This document shows positions 55,144 to 64,000 of a DNA stretch of 64,000 nucleotides, piece after piece. The notes beneath the pieces were generated by a model that was not told where the DNA came from, ran no database searches, and saw only the letters and a program-made list of their open reading frames with translations. Each line of letters opens with the position of its first letter. Position 1 is the first letter of the stretch. Source of the stretch: Streptomyces sp. NK08204 (GTDB lineage: Bacteria; Actinomycetota; Actinomycetes; Streptomycetales; Streptomycetaceae); the NCBI RefSeq assembly GCF_020400585.1, contig NZ_JAINVF010000004.1, positions 1 through 64,000 on the forward strand. Direction: 5' to 3'. The position numbers and the translations under genes are program-made.

Positions 55144-55518
55144 CGCCGTCAGCGGTCCCTTCTGCGCGGGTGAGCGCGGGCGGACTTCCCCCCACCCCGC
55201 ACGAGCACGTCGGCCAGTACTGGGGCATCCTCGCACCTGCCGCCGACGACGCGCCCGGGACCCGGTGACAAGTGATCTTGATTGGTCGGCTCTGCCCCTA
55301 AAAATGCCTGACCAGGACAGCATCGGCGATCACTTGAGATCGGTCACGTTTGCCCTTGGCAACCTGTGGACCGGGTCGAGCGTCTTTCCTTCGAACCTGT
55401 TCCGAACCTGTTCGGGAAGGCGTACGTGCGTCCCGAAGGGCGGCACTACAGTGGGTCGGAACAGTCGGAACACCGAATTGCAGGCAAGCAAGCGGCAAGC
55501 AGCTAGGGAGCGCGTGAC
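55144..55518. promoter_or_regulatory. divergent region between the FHA-FtsK gene and pkaA
   Basis: This 375-base gap has two direct repeats, CGAACCTGTTC at 55398-55408 and 55410-55420, continuing into GGGAAGG; the second is followed by a CCCGAAGG inverted element. AGGGAG at 55505-55510 is the pkaA ribosome site. Many A/T-rich stretches (around 55290-55305) suggest promoters in both directions. No gene is evident. Confidence 0.45.
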
Positions 55519-57255
55519 GTGCGGCCAGTCGGCAGCAAGTACCTGCTTGAGGAGCCGCTCGGACGCGGCGCCACAGGCACCGTCTGGCGTGCCCGCATGG
55601 GGGTCCCCCCTGGCGTGCAGCCTGTCGGAGCCCCCGGGGGGAGCGATACCGGGGACGCGGCCGTCCCCGGCCGGCCCGGCGAGACGGTCGCGATCAAGGT
55701 CCTCAAGGAGGAGCTGGCGAGCGACCCGGACATCGTGATGCGCTTCCTGCGCGAGCGTTCCGTCCTGCTGCGCCTCACCCACCCGAACATCGTCCGGGTC
55801 CGCGACCTGGTCGTCGAGGGCGACCTGCTGGCCCTGGTCATGGACCTCGTCGACGGCCCCGACCTGCACCGCTACCTGCGCGAGAACGGCCCCTTCACCC
55901 CGGTCGCCGCCGCGCTGCTGACCGCGCAGATCGCCGACGCGCTCGCCGCGAGCCACGCCGACGGCGTCGTCCACCGCGACCTGAAGCCCGCCAACGTCCT
56001 GCTCGCGCAGAACGACGGCCGGATGCACCCGCTGCTGACCGACTTCGGCATCGCCCGCCTCGCCGACTCCCCGGGCCTGACCCGTACCCAGGAGTTCGTC
56101 GGCACGCCCGCGTACGTCGCGCCGGAGTCCGCCGAGGGGCGCCCGCAGACCTCCGCCGTCGACATCTACGGCGCCGGCATCCTGCTGTACGAGCTGGTCA
56201 CCGGCCACCCGCCGTTCGCCGGCAGCACCGCCCTCGAGGTCCTGCACCAGCACCTGAGTGCCGAACCGCGCCGCCCCTCCACCGTCCCGGACCCGCTGTG
56301 GACGGTGATAGAGCGCTGCCTGCGCAAGAACCCCGAGGAACGGCCCAGCGCCGAGAACCTCGCGCGCGGCCTGCGGGTCGTCGCCGAGGGCGTCGGCGTG
56401 CACGCGAACGCCGCCCAGATCGCCGCCGCCGAGGGCGTGGGCGCCCTGCTGGCGCCCGACCCGGCCCCGACCGCCGTCCCAGGCGTGCCCGGCGCCGCCG
56501 ACCCCACCCAGGTGCTGCCGACCAGCGGGCCCCAGGGGGCGTACGACCCGAACGCCGCGACCAGCGTGCTGCCGCACACCGGCGGCCCGGCCGGCGCCGC
56601 CGACCCCACCGCCGTCCTGCCCCACACCGGTGCGGCGGACCCGACGGCCGTCCTGCCGCCGACGCCCCCGGGGCAGCCCGGTCAGCGGGGGCCGGGACAG
56701 CCGGGACAGCAGCCCGAGCAGCCGCACCCCTGGCAGACCCAGCTGCGCGCCGCCCGGGACCGTAACGAGCAGACGCAGATCCAGTACCTCGACCCGGACG
56801 AGGACCCGCTGCGCCGCCGCCCCCAGCGGCAGGTCGCCCGTCCCCAGCAGCAGCCCCGCCAGGCCCCGCAGCCGCGCCCCCAGCGTCCGCAGCCGCGCGG
56901 GCAGCAGCACCCGCCGGCCGGCTACGGCTACCCGCAGCAGCAGCCCCAGCAGTACGCCCCGCCCCGTCAGCCGCAGCAGCCGCAGCAGCCGCAGCAGCCG
57001 CAGCGGCCCGCGCGTGAGCCGCGCGAGCCGCGGCAGCGCAGTGCCAACCCGATGAAGATCCCCGGACTCGGCTGCCTCAAGGGCTGCCTGTTCACGATCG
57101 TCATCCTGGTCGTGGCGAGCTGGCTGGTCTGGGAGCTGACCCCGCTGCACACGTGGGTCGGCCAGGGCAGGAGCTACTGGCACGAGGTGACCCACTTCGC
57201 CGGGCAGGTCGGCGGCTGGCTCAAGGGCCTCGGCAGCATCGGCAGCGGCAGCTGA
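55519..57255 (+). CDS. pkaA: Ser/Thr protein kinase PkaA
   Basis: The protein has 578 residues and starts at GTG 55519. The kinase domain is complete: glycine loop GRGATGTV, VAIKVLKEE lysine, HRDLKPANV, TDFGIARL, GTPAYVAPE. The loop between the first strands is expanded by a palindromic repeat (residues 27-42). A long Pro/Gln-rich region with repeated DPTAVLP motifs and PQQP runs follows, then a transmembrane helix (CLFTIVILVVASWLVW) and a short extracytoplasmic end without PASTA repeats. The identity follows from the order pkaA-pkaB-prfB known in Streptomyces. It may act with the FHA protein next door. Confidence 0.92.
   Translation: MRPVGSKYLLEEPLGRGATGTVWRARMGVPPGVQPVGAPGGSDTGDAAVPGRPGETVAIKVLKEELASDPDIVMRFLRERSVLLRLTHPNIVRVRDLVVEGDLLALVMDLVDGPDLHRYLRENGPFTPVAAALLTAQIADALAASHADGVVHRDLKPANVLLAQNDGRMHPLLTDFGIARLADSPGLTRTQEFVGTPAYVAPESAEGRPQTSAVDIYGAGILLYELVTGHPPFAGSTALEVLHQHLSAEPRRPSTVPDPLWTVIERCLRKNPEERPSAENLARGLRVVAEGVGVHANAAQIAAAEGVGALLAPDPAPTAVPGVPGAADPTQVLPTSGPQGAYDPNAATSVLPHTGGPAGAADPTAVLPHTGAADPTAVLPPTPPGQPGQRGPGQPGQQPEQPHPWQTQLRAARDRNEQTQIQYLDPDEDPLRRRPQRQVARPQQQPRQAPQPRPQRPQPRGQQHPPAGYGYPQQQPQQYAPPRQPQQPQQPQQPQRPAREPREPRQRSANPMKIPGLGCLKGCLFTIVILVVASWLVWELTPLHTWVGQGRSYWHEVTHFAGQVGGWLKGLGSIGSGS
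55598..55644 (+). repeat. intragenic palindromic repeat in pkaA
   Basis: TGGGGGTCCCCCC starts and CCCCCGGGGGGAGC ends a 47-base inverted element with GGCGTGCAGCCTGTCGG inside. It reads in frame as residues 27-42 of PkaA. pkaB, otherwise similar, has no counterpart. It is the same general type as the repeat at 29043-29086. Confidence 0.75.
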
Positions 57256-57366
57256 CGCCGGTTTGGAGACTTGTCGACATCCGGCGGGTGATTTCCGTCC
57301 CCGCGGTGAAGACCGGCTCGCCGGACGCGTAGTTTTAGCGGCAACACGCGTCTGGTAGGAGCAGTC

Positions 57367-58602
57367 TTGGCACGGAATATCGGCAGCCGGTACACCGCGA
57401 ACCAGATCCTCGGCCGGGGGAGCGCCGGCACGGTCTGGCTGGGCGAGGGACCGGACGGCCCCGTCGCCATCAAGCTGCTGCGCGAGGACCTGGCCTCCGA
57501 CCAGGAGCTGGTGGGGCGCTTCGTGCAGGAGCGCACCGCGCTGCTCGGCCTGGAGCACCCGAACATCGTGTCGGTGCGCGACCTGGTGGTCGACGGCAAC
57601 GACCTTGCCCTGGTCATGGACCTGGTGCGCGGAACAGACCTGCGCACCCGCCTCGAACGCGAGCGGCGGCTCGCCCCCGAGGCGGCCGTGGCGATCGTCG
57701 CCGACGTCGCCGACGGGCTGGCGGCGGCCCACGCCGCCGGGGTCGTCCACCGCGACGTCAAGCCCGAGAACGTGCTGCTCGACATGCAGGGACCGCTCGG
57801 ACCGGGCGGTGCACACCCCGCGCTGCTGACGGACTTCGGCGTCGCCAAGCTGATCGACTCGCCGAAGCGGACCCGCGCCACGAAGATCATCGGCACGCCC
57901 GACTACCTGGCCCCGGAGATCGTGGAGGGCCTGCCGCCGCGGGCCGCCGTGGACATCTACGCCCTGGCCACGGTCCTCTACGAGCTGCTCGCCGGCTTCA
58001 CCCCCTTCGGCGGCGGCCACCCCGGCGCGGTGCTGCGCCGCCATGTCACCGAGACCGTCGTACCGCTGCCGGGCATCCCCGATGAGCTGTGGCAGCTGAT
58101 CGTGCAGTGCCTGGCCAAGGCCCCGGCCTCCCGGCTGCGTGCCTCGGAGCTGGCGGCGCGGCTGCGTGAGCAGCTGCCCCTGCTGGCCGGGATGCCCCCG
58201 CTGGACGTGGACGAGCCGGACGCGGAGACCTCCGAGGACGCGGCGCAGGAGGCTCCGCAGCCGTCGGCTCCCGCCGGGGGCGAGCCGGTACGGCGGCGCG
58301 GCGCGGTGTCCCTCGTCCCCGGCGCCAAGCCGGACTCCAACCGGGACACGCACACCTCGATGAGGGTGCCGGCGGCGGACGAGCTGGCCGGCGGGGCCCA
58401 CGGCACGGCCCGCGCGCCCCGCGCCTCCGGCGCGCCCCGGCCGGGGTCGGCGCGGCACCGGGCGGCGGTACGCCGGCGGCGGCTGACGCTCGGGGTGGCC
58501 GGGGTGGCCGTGGCGGCGGTCGTGGGCGTCGGCGCCTGGTGGGTCTCCGCCTCCGGCGACGACCAGCCGTCCCCGAACACTCACAGCACGTCGACGCCCT
58601 GA
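57367..58602 (+). CDS. pkaB: Ser/Thr protein kinase PkaB
   Basis: The protein has 411 residues and starts at TTG 57367, with AGGAG seven bases before it. The kinase domain is intact: GRGSAGTVW, VAIKLLRED, HRDVKPENV, TDFGVAKL, GTPDYLAPE. After it come an acidic/Pro linker, a basic stretch and a single transmembrane helix (LTLGVAGVAVAAVVGVGAWWV) with a short extracytoplasmic tail. It follows pkaA by 111 bases; a TAGTTTTAG patch at 57330-57338 may be a promoter. Confidence 0.93.
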   Translation: MARNIGSRYTANQILGRGSAGTVWLGEGPDGPVAIKLLREDLASDQELVGRFVQERTALLGLEHPNIVSVRDLVVDGNDLALVMDLVRGTDLRTRLERERRLAPEAAVAIVADVADGLAAAHAAGVVHRDVKPENVLLDMQGPLGPGGAHPALLTDFGVAKLIDSPKRTRATKIIGTPDYLAPEIVEGLPPRAAVDIYALATVLYELLAGFTPFGGGHPGAVLRRHVTETVVPLPGIPDELWQLIVQCLAKAPASRLRASELAARLREQLPLLAGMPPLDVDEPDAETSEDAAQEAPQPSAPAGGEPVRRRGAVSLVPGAKPDSNRDTHTSMRVPAADELAGGAHGTARAPRASGAPRPGSARHRAAVRRRRLTLGVAGVAVAAVVGVGAWWVSASGDDQPSPNTHSTSTP

Positions 58603-58671
58603 GCTGCCCCGCATCCGCCCGTTCAAACATGACCGGCCTTCGATGCCCGGCGGAGCCGTTACGCTGGATGC

Positions 58672-59778
58672 GTGGCAGTCGTCGATGTATCCGAAGAGCT
58701 GAAGTCCCTCTCCTCGACCATGGAGTCGATCGAGGCCGTCCTGGACCTCGATGCGATGAGGGCAGATGTCGCCGTGCTCGAGGAGCAGGCGGCGGCGCCG
58801 TCCCTGTGGGACAACCCGGACGAGGCGCAGAAGATCACCAGCAAGCTCTCCCACCTCCAGGCGGAGGTGCGGAAGGCGGAGGCACTGCGCGGCCGGATCG
58901 ACGATCTCGCCGTGCTCTTCGAGATGGCCGAGGAGGAGGACGACCCGGACACCCGTGCCGAGGCCGAGTCCGAGCTGGCCTCTGTGCGCAAGGCGCTGGA
59001 CGAGATGGAGGTCCGGACGCTGCTCAGCGGTGAGTACGACTCCCGTGAGGCGCTCGTGAACATCCGCGCCGAGGCCGGTGGCGTCGACGCCGCCGACTTC
59101 GCCGAGAAGCTCCAGCGCATGTACCTGCGCTGGGCCGAGCAGCGCGGCTACAAGACCGAGCTGATCGAGACGTCGTACGCCGAAGAGGCCGGCATCAAGT
59201 CGACCACCTTCTCCGTCCAGGCGCCGTACGCCTACGGCACCCTCTCCGTCGAGCAGGGCACCCACCGCCTCGTGCGCATCTCGCCCTACGACAACCAGGG
59301 GCGCCGGCAGACCTCGTTCGCCGGTGTCGAGGTGCTCCCCGTCGTCGAGCAGTCCGACCACGTCGAGATCGACGAGTCCGAGCTGCGGATCGACGTCTAC
59401 CGGTCCTCCGGTCCCGGTGGCCAGGGCGTCAACACGACCGACTCCGCGGTCCGCATCACCCACCTGCCCACCGGCATCGTGGTCTCCTGTCAGAACGAGC
59501 GGTCGCAGATCCAGAACAAGGCCACCGCGATGAACGTCCTCCAGGCCAAGCTGCTGGAGCGGCGCCGGCAGGAGGAGCAGGCCAAGATGGACGCCCTCAA
59601 GGGCGACGGCGGCAACTCCTGGGGCAACCAGATGCGTTCGTACGTGCTGCACCCCTACCAGATGGTCAAGGACCTGCGCACCGAGTACGAGGTGGGCAAC
59701 CCGGAGGCCGTGTTCAACGGCGAGATCGACGGGTTCCTGGAGGCCGGTATTCGCTGGCGCAAGCAGCAGGAGAAGTAA
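58672..59778 (+). CDS. prfB: peptide chain release factor 2
   Basis: The protein has 368 residues and starts at GTG 58672. It terminates translation at UGA and UAA. The GGQ motif ([16 protein letters not shown]) is intact. The stop-codon recognition tripeptide, usually SPF in RF2, reads SPY here at residues 204-206 ([15 protein letters not shown]). The frame is continuous, with no programmed +1 frameshift site. A TACGCT box just before the GTG suggests an almost leaderless transcript. The order pkaB-prfB-ftsE-ftsX is usual in Streptomyces. Confidence 0.97.
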   Translation: MAVVDVSEELKSLSSTMESIEAVLDLDAMRADVAVLEEQAAAPSLWDNPDEAQKITSKLSHLQAEVRKAEALRGRIDDLAVLFEMAEEEDDPDTRAEAESELASVRKALDEMEVRTLLSGEYDSREALVNIRAEAGGVDAADFAEKLQRMYLRWAEQRGYKTELIETSYAEEAGIKSTTFSVQAPYAYGTLSVEQGTHRLVRISPYDNQGRRQTSFAGVEVLPVVEQSDHVEIDESELRIDVYRSSGPGGQGVNTTDSAVRITHLPTGIVVSCQNERSQIQNKATAMNVLQAKLLERRRQEEQAKMDALKGDGGNSWGNQMRSYVLHPYQMVKDLRTEYEVGNPEAVFNGEIDGFLEAGIRWRKQQEK

Positions 59779-59790
59779 CTTTGTCGACAT

Positions 59791-59821
59791 GACAACTGCC
59801 GCCCCAGAGGCGGCAGTTGTC
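59791..59821 (+). terminator. prfB terminator
   Basis: GACAACTGCCGCC (59791-59803) pairs with GGCGGCAGTTGTC (59809-59821), a perfect 13-bp stem with a CCAGA loop, followed by GTTTGT. It begins 13 bases after the stop. Confidence 0.92.
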
Positions 59822-61090
<1,269 letters not shown>

Positions 61091-61107
61091 TCAGCGCACG
61101 CACACCG

Positions 61108-61138
61108 AAGGGCCCGGAGCTTCGCGCTCCGGGCCCTT
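61108..61138. terminator. bidirectional terminator
   Basis: AAGGGCCCGGAGC (61108-61120) pairs with GCTCCGGGCCCTT (61126-61138), a 13-bp stem with a TTCGC loop. It lies between the convergent LAETG gene and the small zinc-ribbon gene. Confidence 0.9.
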
Positions 61139-61157
61139 TCGCCGCCTCACGGCTCTC

Positions 61158-61349
61158 TTACACGGTCTGATGCGCCAGCAGCGCCACCGCGGCGATCAGG
61201 ACCGCGAGCAGGGCGATCAGCGCCATCGGGTTCAGCCCCGCGAAGAAGCCCTCCTGCTGCAGTCGCTCGCGGTTGGCGCGGCACACCGGGCACCGGCCCT
61301 CGCTCACGGGCGCAGCACAGTTCGCGCACACCAACCGGTCGTACGTCAC
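61158..61349 (-). CDS. small zinc-ribbon membrane protein
   Basis: The protein has 63 residues and starts at GTG 61349, with AAGGAGG at 61360-61366, 10 bases upstream. A zinc-ribbon CANC...CPVC occupies residues 8-22 and is followed by a basic/Gln stretch and one transmembrane helix ([20 protein letters not shown]). It probably sits with the ribbon in the cytoplasm. Longer upstream frames are rejected because the ribosome site is so clear. Function unknown; it lies beside ftsE on the opposite strand. Confidence 0.82.
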   Translation of the reverse strand: MTYDRLVCANCAAPVSEGRCPVCRANRERLQQEGFFAGLNPMALIALLAVLIAAVALLAHQTV

Positions 61350-61582
61350 GCGCTCGCCCTCCTTGCACCGGCCATCACACACAACAACGCGTCGAGGAAC
61401 GAAAACGTTCCCCTTCCACTGTGCCAGGTTCCCCCGTGAGAAGCGCGGGCGTCGAGAGAAGGGCAGCAGCAGGTGCGTACAAAAACGCACAAGTCTCGCC
61501 CAACGGCATCCGGACCCTGCACTCCCACACCCGGTTCGCGTATGGTCACGCTCATCTACCCCCGGCGACGCGTGGTGCATCC

Positions 61583-62272
61583 GTGATCCGATTCGACAAT
61601 GTCTCCAAGGTCTACCCCAAGCAGACCCGCCCCGCTCTGAGAGATGTCTCTCTGGAAGTGGAGAAGGGCGAGTTCGTCTTCCTCGTGGGGTCCTCCGGCT
61701 CCGGAAAGTCCACCTTCCTGCGGCTCGTCCTCCGCGAGGAGCGGTGCAGCCACGGTCAGGTGCACGTGCTGGGCAAGGACCTCGCGCGCCTCTCCAACTG
61801 GAAGGTGCCGCAGATGCGCCGCCAGCTGGGGACGGTCTTCCAGGACTTCCGGCTCCTGCCGAACAAGACGGTCGCGGAGAACGTGGCCTTCGCGCAGGAG
61901 GTCATCGGCAAGTCGCGCGGCGAGATCCGCAAGTCCGTGCCGCAGGTGCTCGACCTCGTCGGGCTCGGCGGCAAGGAGGACCGGATGCCGGGCGAGCTGT
62001 CCGGTGGTGAGCAGCAGCGCGTGGCCATCGCGCGGGCCTTCGTCAACCGCCCCAAGCTGCTCATCGCCGACGAGCCCACCGGCAACCTCGACCCGCAGAC
62101 CTCCGTCGGCATCATGAAGCTGCTCGACCGCATCAACCGGACGGGCACCACCGTCATCATGGCGACGCACGACCAGAACATCGTGGACCAGATGCGCAAG
62201 CGCGTCATCGAGCTGGAAAAGGGCCGCCTCGTCCGCGACCAGGCCCGCGGTGTCTACGGCTACCAGCACTGA
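61583..62272 (+). CDS. ftsE: cell division ABC ATPase FtsE
   Basis: The protein has 229 residues and starts at GTG 61583. Walker [10 protein letters not shown], signature [15 protein letters not shown], Walker [13 protein letters not shown], switch His in [27 protein letters not shown] is the typical N-terminus. FtsE with FtsX controls peptidoglycan hydrolases at division, here presumably also at sporulation septa and tips. It precedes ftsX by 52 bases. Confidence 0.97.
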   Translation: MIRFDNVSKVYPKQTRPALRDVSLEVEKGEFVFLVGSSGSGKSTFLRLVLREERCSHGQVHVLGKDLARLSNWKVPQMRRQLGTVFQDFRLLPNKTVAENVAFAQEVIGKSRGEIRKSVPQVLDLVGLGGKEDRMPGELSGGEQQRVAIARAFVNRPKLLIADEPTGNLDPQTSVGIMKLLDRINRTGTTVIMATHDQNIVDQMRKRVIELEKGRLVRDQARGVYGYQH

Positions 62273-62324
62273 CGCCGTGACCCGCCGCCCGACGATCGTC
62301 CACGGAAAGGCTTAACCCGACGCC

Positions 62325-63242
62325 ATGCGCGCCCAGTTCGTCCTGTCGGAGATCGGTGTCGGTCTCCGCCGCAATCTGACGATGACCTTCGCCGTCATCG
62401 TCTCCGTAGCCCTGTCCCTTGCCCTCTTCGGCGGTTCGCTGCTGATGAGCGACCAGGTGAGCACCATGAAGGGCTACTGGTACGACAAGGTCAACGTCTC
62501 GATCTTCCTGTGCAACAAGAGCGACGCCCAGTCGGATCCGCACTGCGTCAAGGGCGCGGTCACCGAGGACCAGAAGAAGCAGATCCTCGCCGACCTGAAG
62601 AAGATGCCGGTCGTCCAGAAGGTGACGTACGAGTCCCAGGACGAGGCGTACAAGCACTACAAGGAGCAGTTCGGCAACTCCCCGCTGGCCGGCTCCCTGA
62701 CGCCGGACCAGATGCAGGAGTCGTACCGGATCAAGCTGAAGGACCCGGAGAAGTACCAGGTCATCGCGACCGCCTTCAACGGGCGTGACGGAGTGCAGTC
62801 GGTGCAGGACCAGAAGGGCATCCTGGACAACCTCTTCGGGCTGCTGAACCTGATGAACCGGGCGGCGCTCGGCGTGATGGCGCTGATGCTGGTCGTGGCG
62901 CTGCTGCTGATCGTCAACACCGTGCGCGTCTCGGCGTTCAGCCGTCGGCGCGAAACCGGGATCATGCGCCTGGTCGGTGCCTCGGGCTTCTACATCCAGG
63001 CGCCCTTCATCATGGAGGCAGCGGTCGCGGGCATCATCGGCGGCGGCCTCGCCTGCGTGTTCCTGGTGGTCGGCCGGTACTTCACCATCGACCACGGCAT
63101 GGCCCTGTCCACCAAGCTCACCCTCATCAACTTCGTGGGCTGGGACGCGGTGTTCACCAAGCTTCCGCTGATCCTCGCCACCAGCGTGCTGATGCCCGCA
63201 CTTGCCGCGTTCTTCGCCCTGCGCAAGTACCTGAAGGTGTGA
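62325..63242 (+). CDS. ftsX: cell division protein FtsX
   Basis: The protein has 305 residues. The N-terminal RAQFVLSEIGVGLRRNLTMT precedes the first helix; a large extracytoplasmic loop (about residues 50-170, with two cysteines, CNK and CVK) contacts a hydrolase activator, and three more helices follow, with FSRRRETGIMRLVGAS in the cytoplasmic loop. The start is ATG 62325. It forms the FtsEX complex. Confidence 0.97.
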   Translation: MRAQFVLSEIGVGLRRNLTMTFAVIVSVALSLALFGGSLLMSDQVSTMKGYWYDKVNVSIFLCNKSDAQSDPHCVKGAVTEDQKKQILADLKKMPVVQKVTYESQDEAYKHYKEQFGNSPLAGSLTPDQMQESYRIKLKDPEKYQVIATAFNGRDGVQSVQDQKGILDNLFGLLNLMNRAALGVMALMLVVALLLIVNTVRVSAFSRRRETGIMRLVGASGFYIQAPFIMEAAVAGIIGGGLACVFLVVGRYFTIDHGMALSTKLTLINFVGWDAVFTKLPLILATSVLMPALAAFFALRKYLKV

Positions 63243-63253
63243 CGCATACCAAG

Positions 63254-63285
63254 AGGGCCGTACGGGCAACCGCCCGTACGGCCCT
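63254..63285 (+). terminator. ftsX terminator
   Basis: AGGGCCGTACGGGC (63254-63267) pairs with GCCCGTACGGCCCT (63272-63285), a perfect 14-bp stem with an AACC loop, then TCGTGTTGT. It is 12 bases after the stop. Confidence 0.92.
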
Positions 63286-63309
63286 TCGTGTTGTCCTAGA
63301 CTCACCGCC

Positions 63310-64000
63310 ATGTCAGGCCGTGACCCGTTCTGTCAGCCCCGTCGCATCCGCCGCGGGGCCGCCCTGACATTCGTCTTCGCCGGGGTACTGGTCGCCGGTG
63401 CCGCCACCGGCTCCTTCCCGGAACCGGGGCAGCCGGCCCGCAGGCCCGTCCCCGGCCCGGCACCCGCCGCCACGCACCAGGACGTGCAGGAGGCCGCCGC
63501 CCATGCCATGGCCGACGGCACGTCCCCCATGGAGGCGGCCGAGCGGGCCGTCAGCCGCAGCGGCGACCGCTGGGCCGCCGTCTACTCCGAGGGCGAGTAC
63601 CAGGAGTTCCAGGAGGCCCTCGACGGCCGGTACACCGGCGTCGGCCTGTGGGCGCGGCGCGAGCGCGACGGCCGTATCGAGGTGACCCGGGTGCAGTCCG
63701 GCTCGCCCGCCGCCGACGCCGGCATCCGCACGGGCGACCGGCTGCGCAGCGTCGACGGCTCCAGGGTCGACGGGCGCCCGGTCACCGAGGTGGTCTCGCT
63801 GCTGCGCGGCGACGCCCAGGACGCGCCTGCCGGTACGACGGTCACGCTCGGCCTGGAGCGCGGCAGGCGCACCTGGACCGAGACGCTGCACCGGGCGAGA
63901 CTGTCCACCGACTCCGTGACCGTCCGCAGGCTCCCCGGCGGGGTCACCGTCATCAGGATCGCCGCGTTCACCAGGGGCTCCGGCCACGCCGTCCACGCCG
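63310..64000 (+). CDS. S41 C-terminal processing protease (partial, cut by window edge)
   Basis: At least 230 residues are encoded from ATG 63310 to the window end with no stop. A signal-anchor helix (GAALTFVFAGVLVAGAATG) is followed by the S41 N-domain, a PDZ domain (GVGLWARRERDGRIEVTRVQ, SPAADAGIRTGDRLRSVDG), and the start of the catalytic region (GGVTVIRIAAFTRGSG). The catalytic Ser/Lys lie beyond the window. In many actinobacteria it follows ftsEX and precedes smpB. It would cleave secreted or membrane proteins. Confidence 0.9.
   Translation, partial: MSGRDPFCQPRRIRRGAALTFVFAGVLVAGAATGSFPEPGQPARRPVPGPAPAATHQDVQEAAAHAMADGTSPMEAAERAVSRSGDRWAAVYSEGEYQEFQEALDGRYTGVGLWARRERDGRIEVTRVQSGSPAADAGIRTGDRLRSVDGSRVDGRPVTEVVSLLRGDAQDAPAGTTVTLGLERGRRTWTETLHRARLSTDSVTVRRLPGGVTVIRIAAFTRGSGHAVHA

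Noticed and set aside
58672..58760. Programmed +1 frameshift in prfB
   Set aside because: The frame is continuous from GTG 58672, with no in-frame TGA near codon 26; actinobacterial prfB genes lack the frameshift.

Overview
The window is a high-GC actinobacterial chromosome segment, almost certainly Streptomyces. The evidence is the strong G/C third-position bias, frequent GTG/TTG starts, a single rare TTA codon, the MtrA-MtrB-LpqB module, the eukaryotic-type kinase pair pkaA/pkaB beside prfB, an LAETG sortase signal, and short palindromic repeats of the GGGGGTC..GGGGGAG type. No rRNA, tRNA, CRISPR array, insertion sequence or prophage was seen. Most of the window looks like core chromosome; the accessory part is about 28-48 kb.

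Layout. (1) 0-5.7 kb, minus strand: a tightly overlapping operon of a GPDPase-type membrane protein, a DUF4129 protein, a DUF4350 protein, a MoxR AAA+ ATPase and a DUF58 protein. (2) 5.9-22.2 kb: mtnA, then mtrA-mtrB-lpqB, a ComF-type phosphoribosyltransferase, hpf (ribosome hibernation), an orphan LuxR-type response regulator, an AlkX/YcaQ-like winged-helix protein, a GNAT acetyltransferase, secA, an Rv3235-like protein, a DUF6912-like protein and a HAD phosphatase. The order mtrA-mtrB-lpqB-comF-hpf-secA also occurs in mycobacteria. (3) 22.9-27.8 kb: the giant 180-kDa-class NAD-glutamate dehydrogenase. (4) 28-47.6 kb: a cell-surface glycopolymer locus with four GT2/TagF-type proteins, a TagGH-like ABC exporter, three GT-C-type membrane glycosyltransferase-like proteins and a TetR regulator. 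It is interrupted by an ohrR-ohr peroxide-stress pair and carries a galE relic. (5) 47.8-51.4 kb: a sugar ABC importer (two permeases and a lipoprotein) with no ATPase gene. (6) 51.6-60 kb: an FHA plus FtsK/EccC-like protein beside the Ser/Thr kinases pkaA and pkaB, then prfB. (7) 60-64 kb: an LAETG-anchored protein with 26 identical hexapeptide repeats, a small zinc-ribbon membrane protein, ftsE, ftsX and the start of an S41 (C-terminal processing) protease cut by the window edge.

How the parts fit. MtrAB-LpqB, SecA, FtsEX, the S41 protease, the sortase substrate and the 28-48 kb locus all concern the cell envelope. In the glycopolymer locus the TagF-type enzymes would polymerise a glycerol-phosphate or related polyol-phosphate chain, the GT2 domains would add or prime sugars, and the TagGH-like transporter would flip the product. 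The substrates cannot be read from sequence. The most interesting signals are the paralogue-specific loss of TagF/GT2 catalytic residues, the galE relic ending exactly at its neighbour's stop codon, a TTA (bldA) codon in one glycosyltransferase gene, an FHA-FtsK protein with Arg in place of the P-loop Lys, a release factor 2 with SPY instead of SPF, and several clear operator-like repeats.
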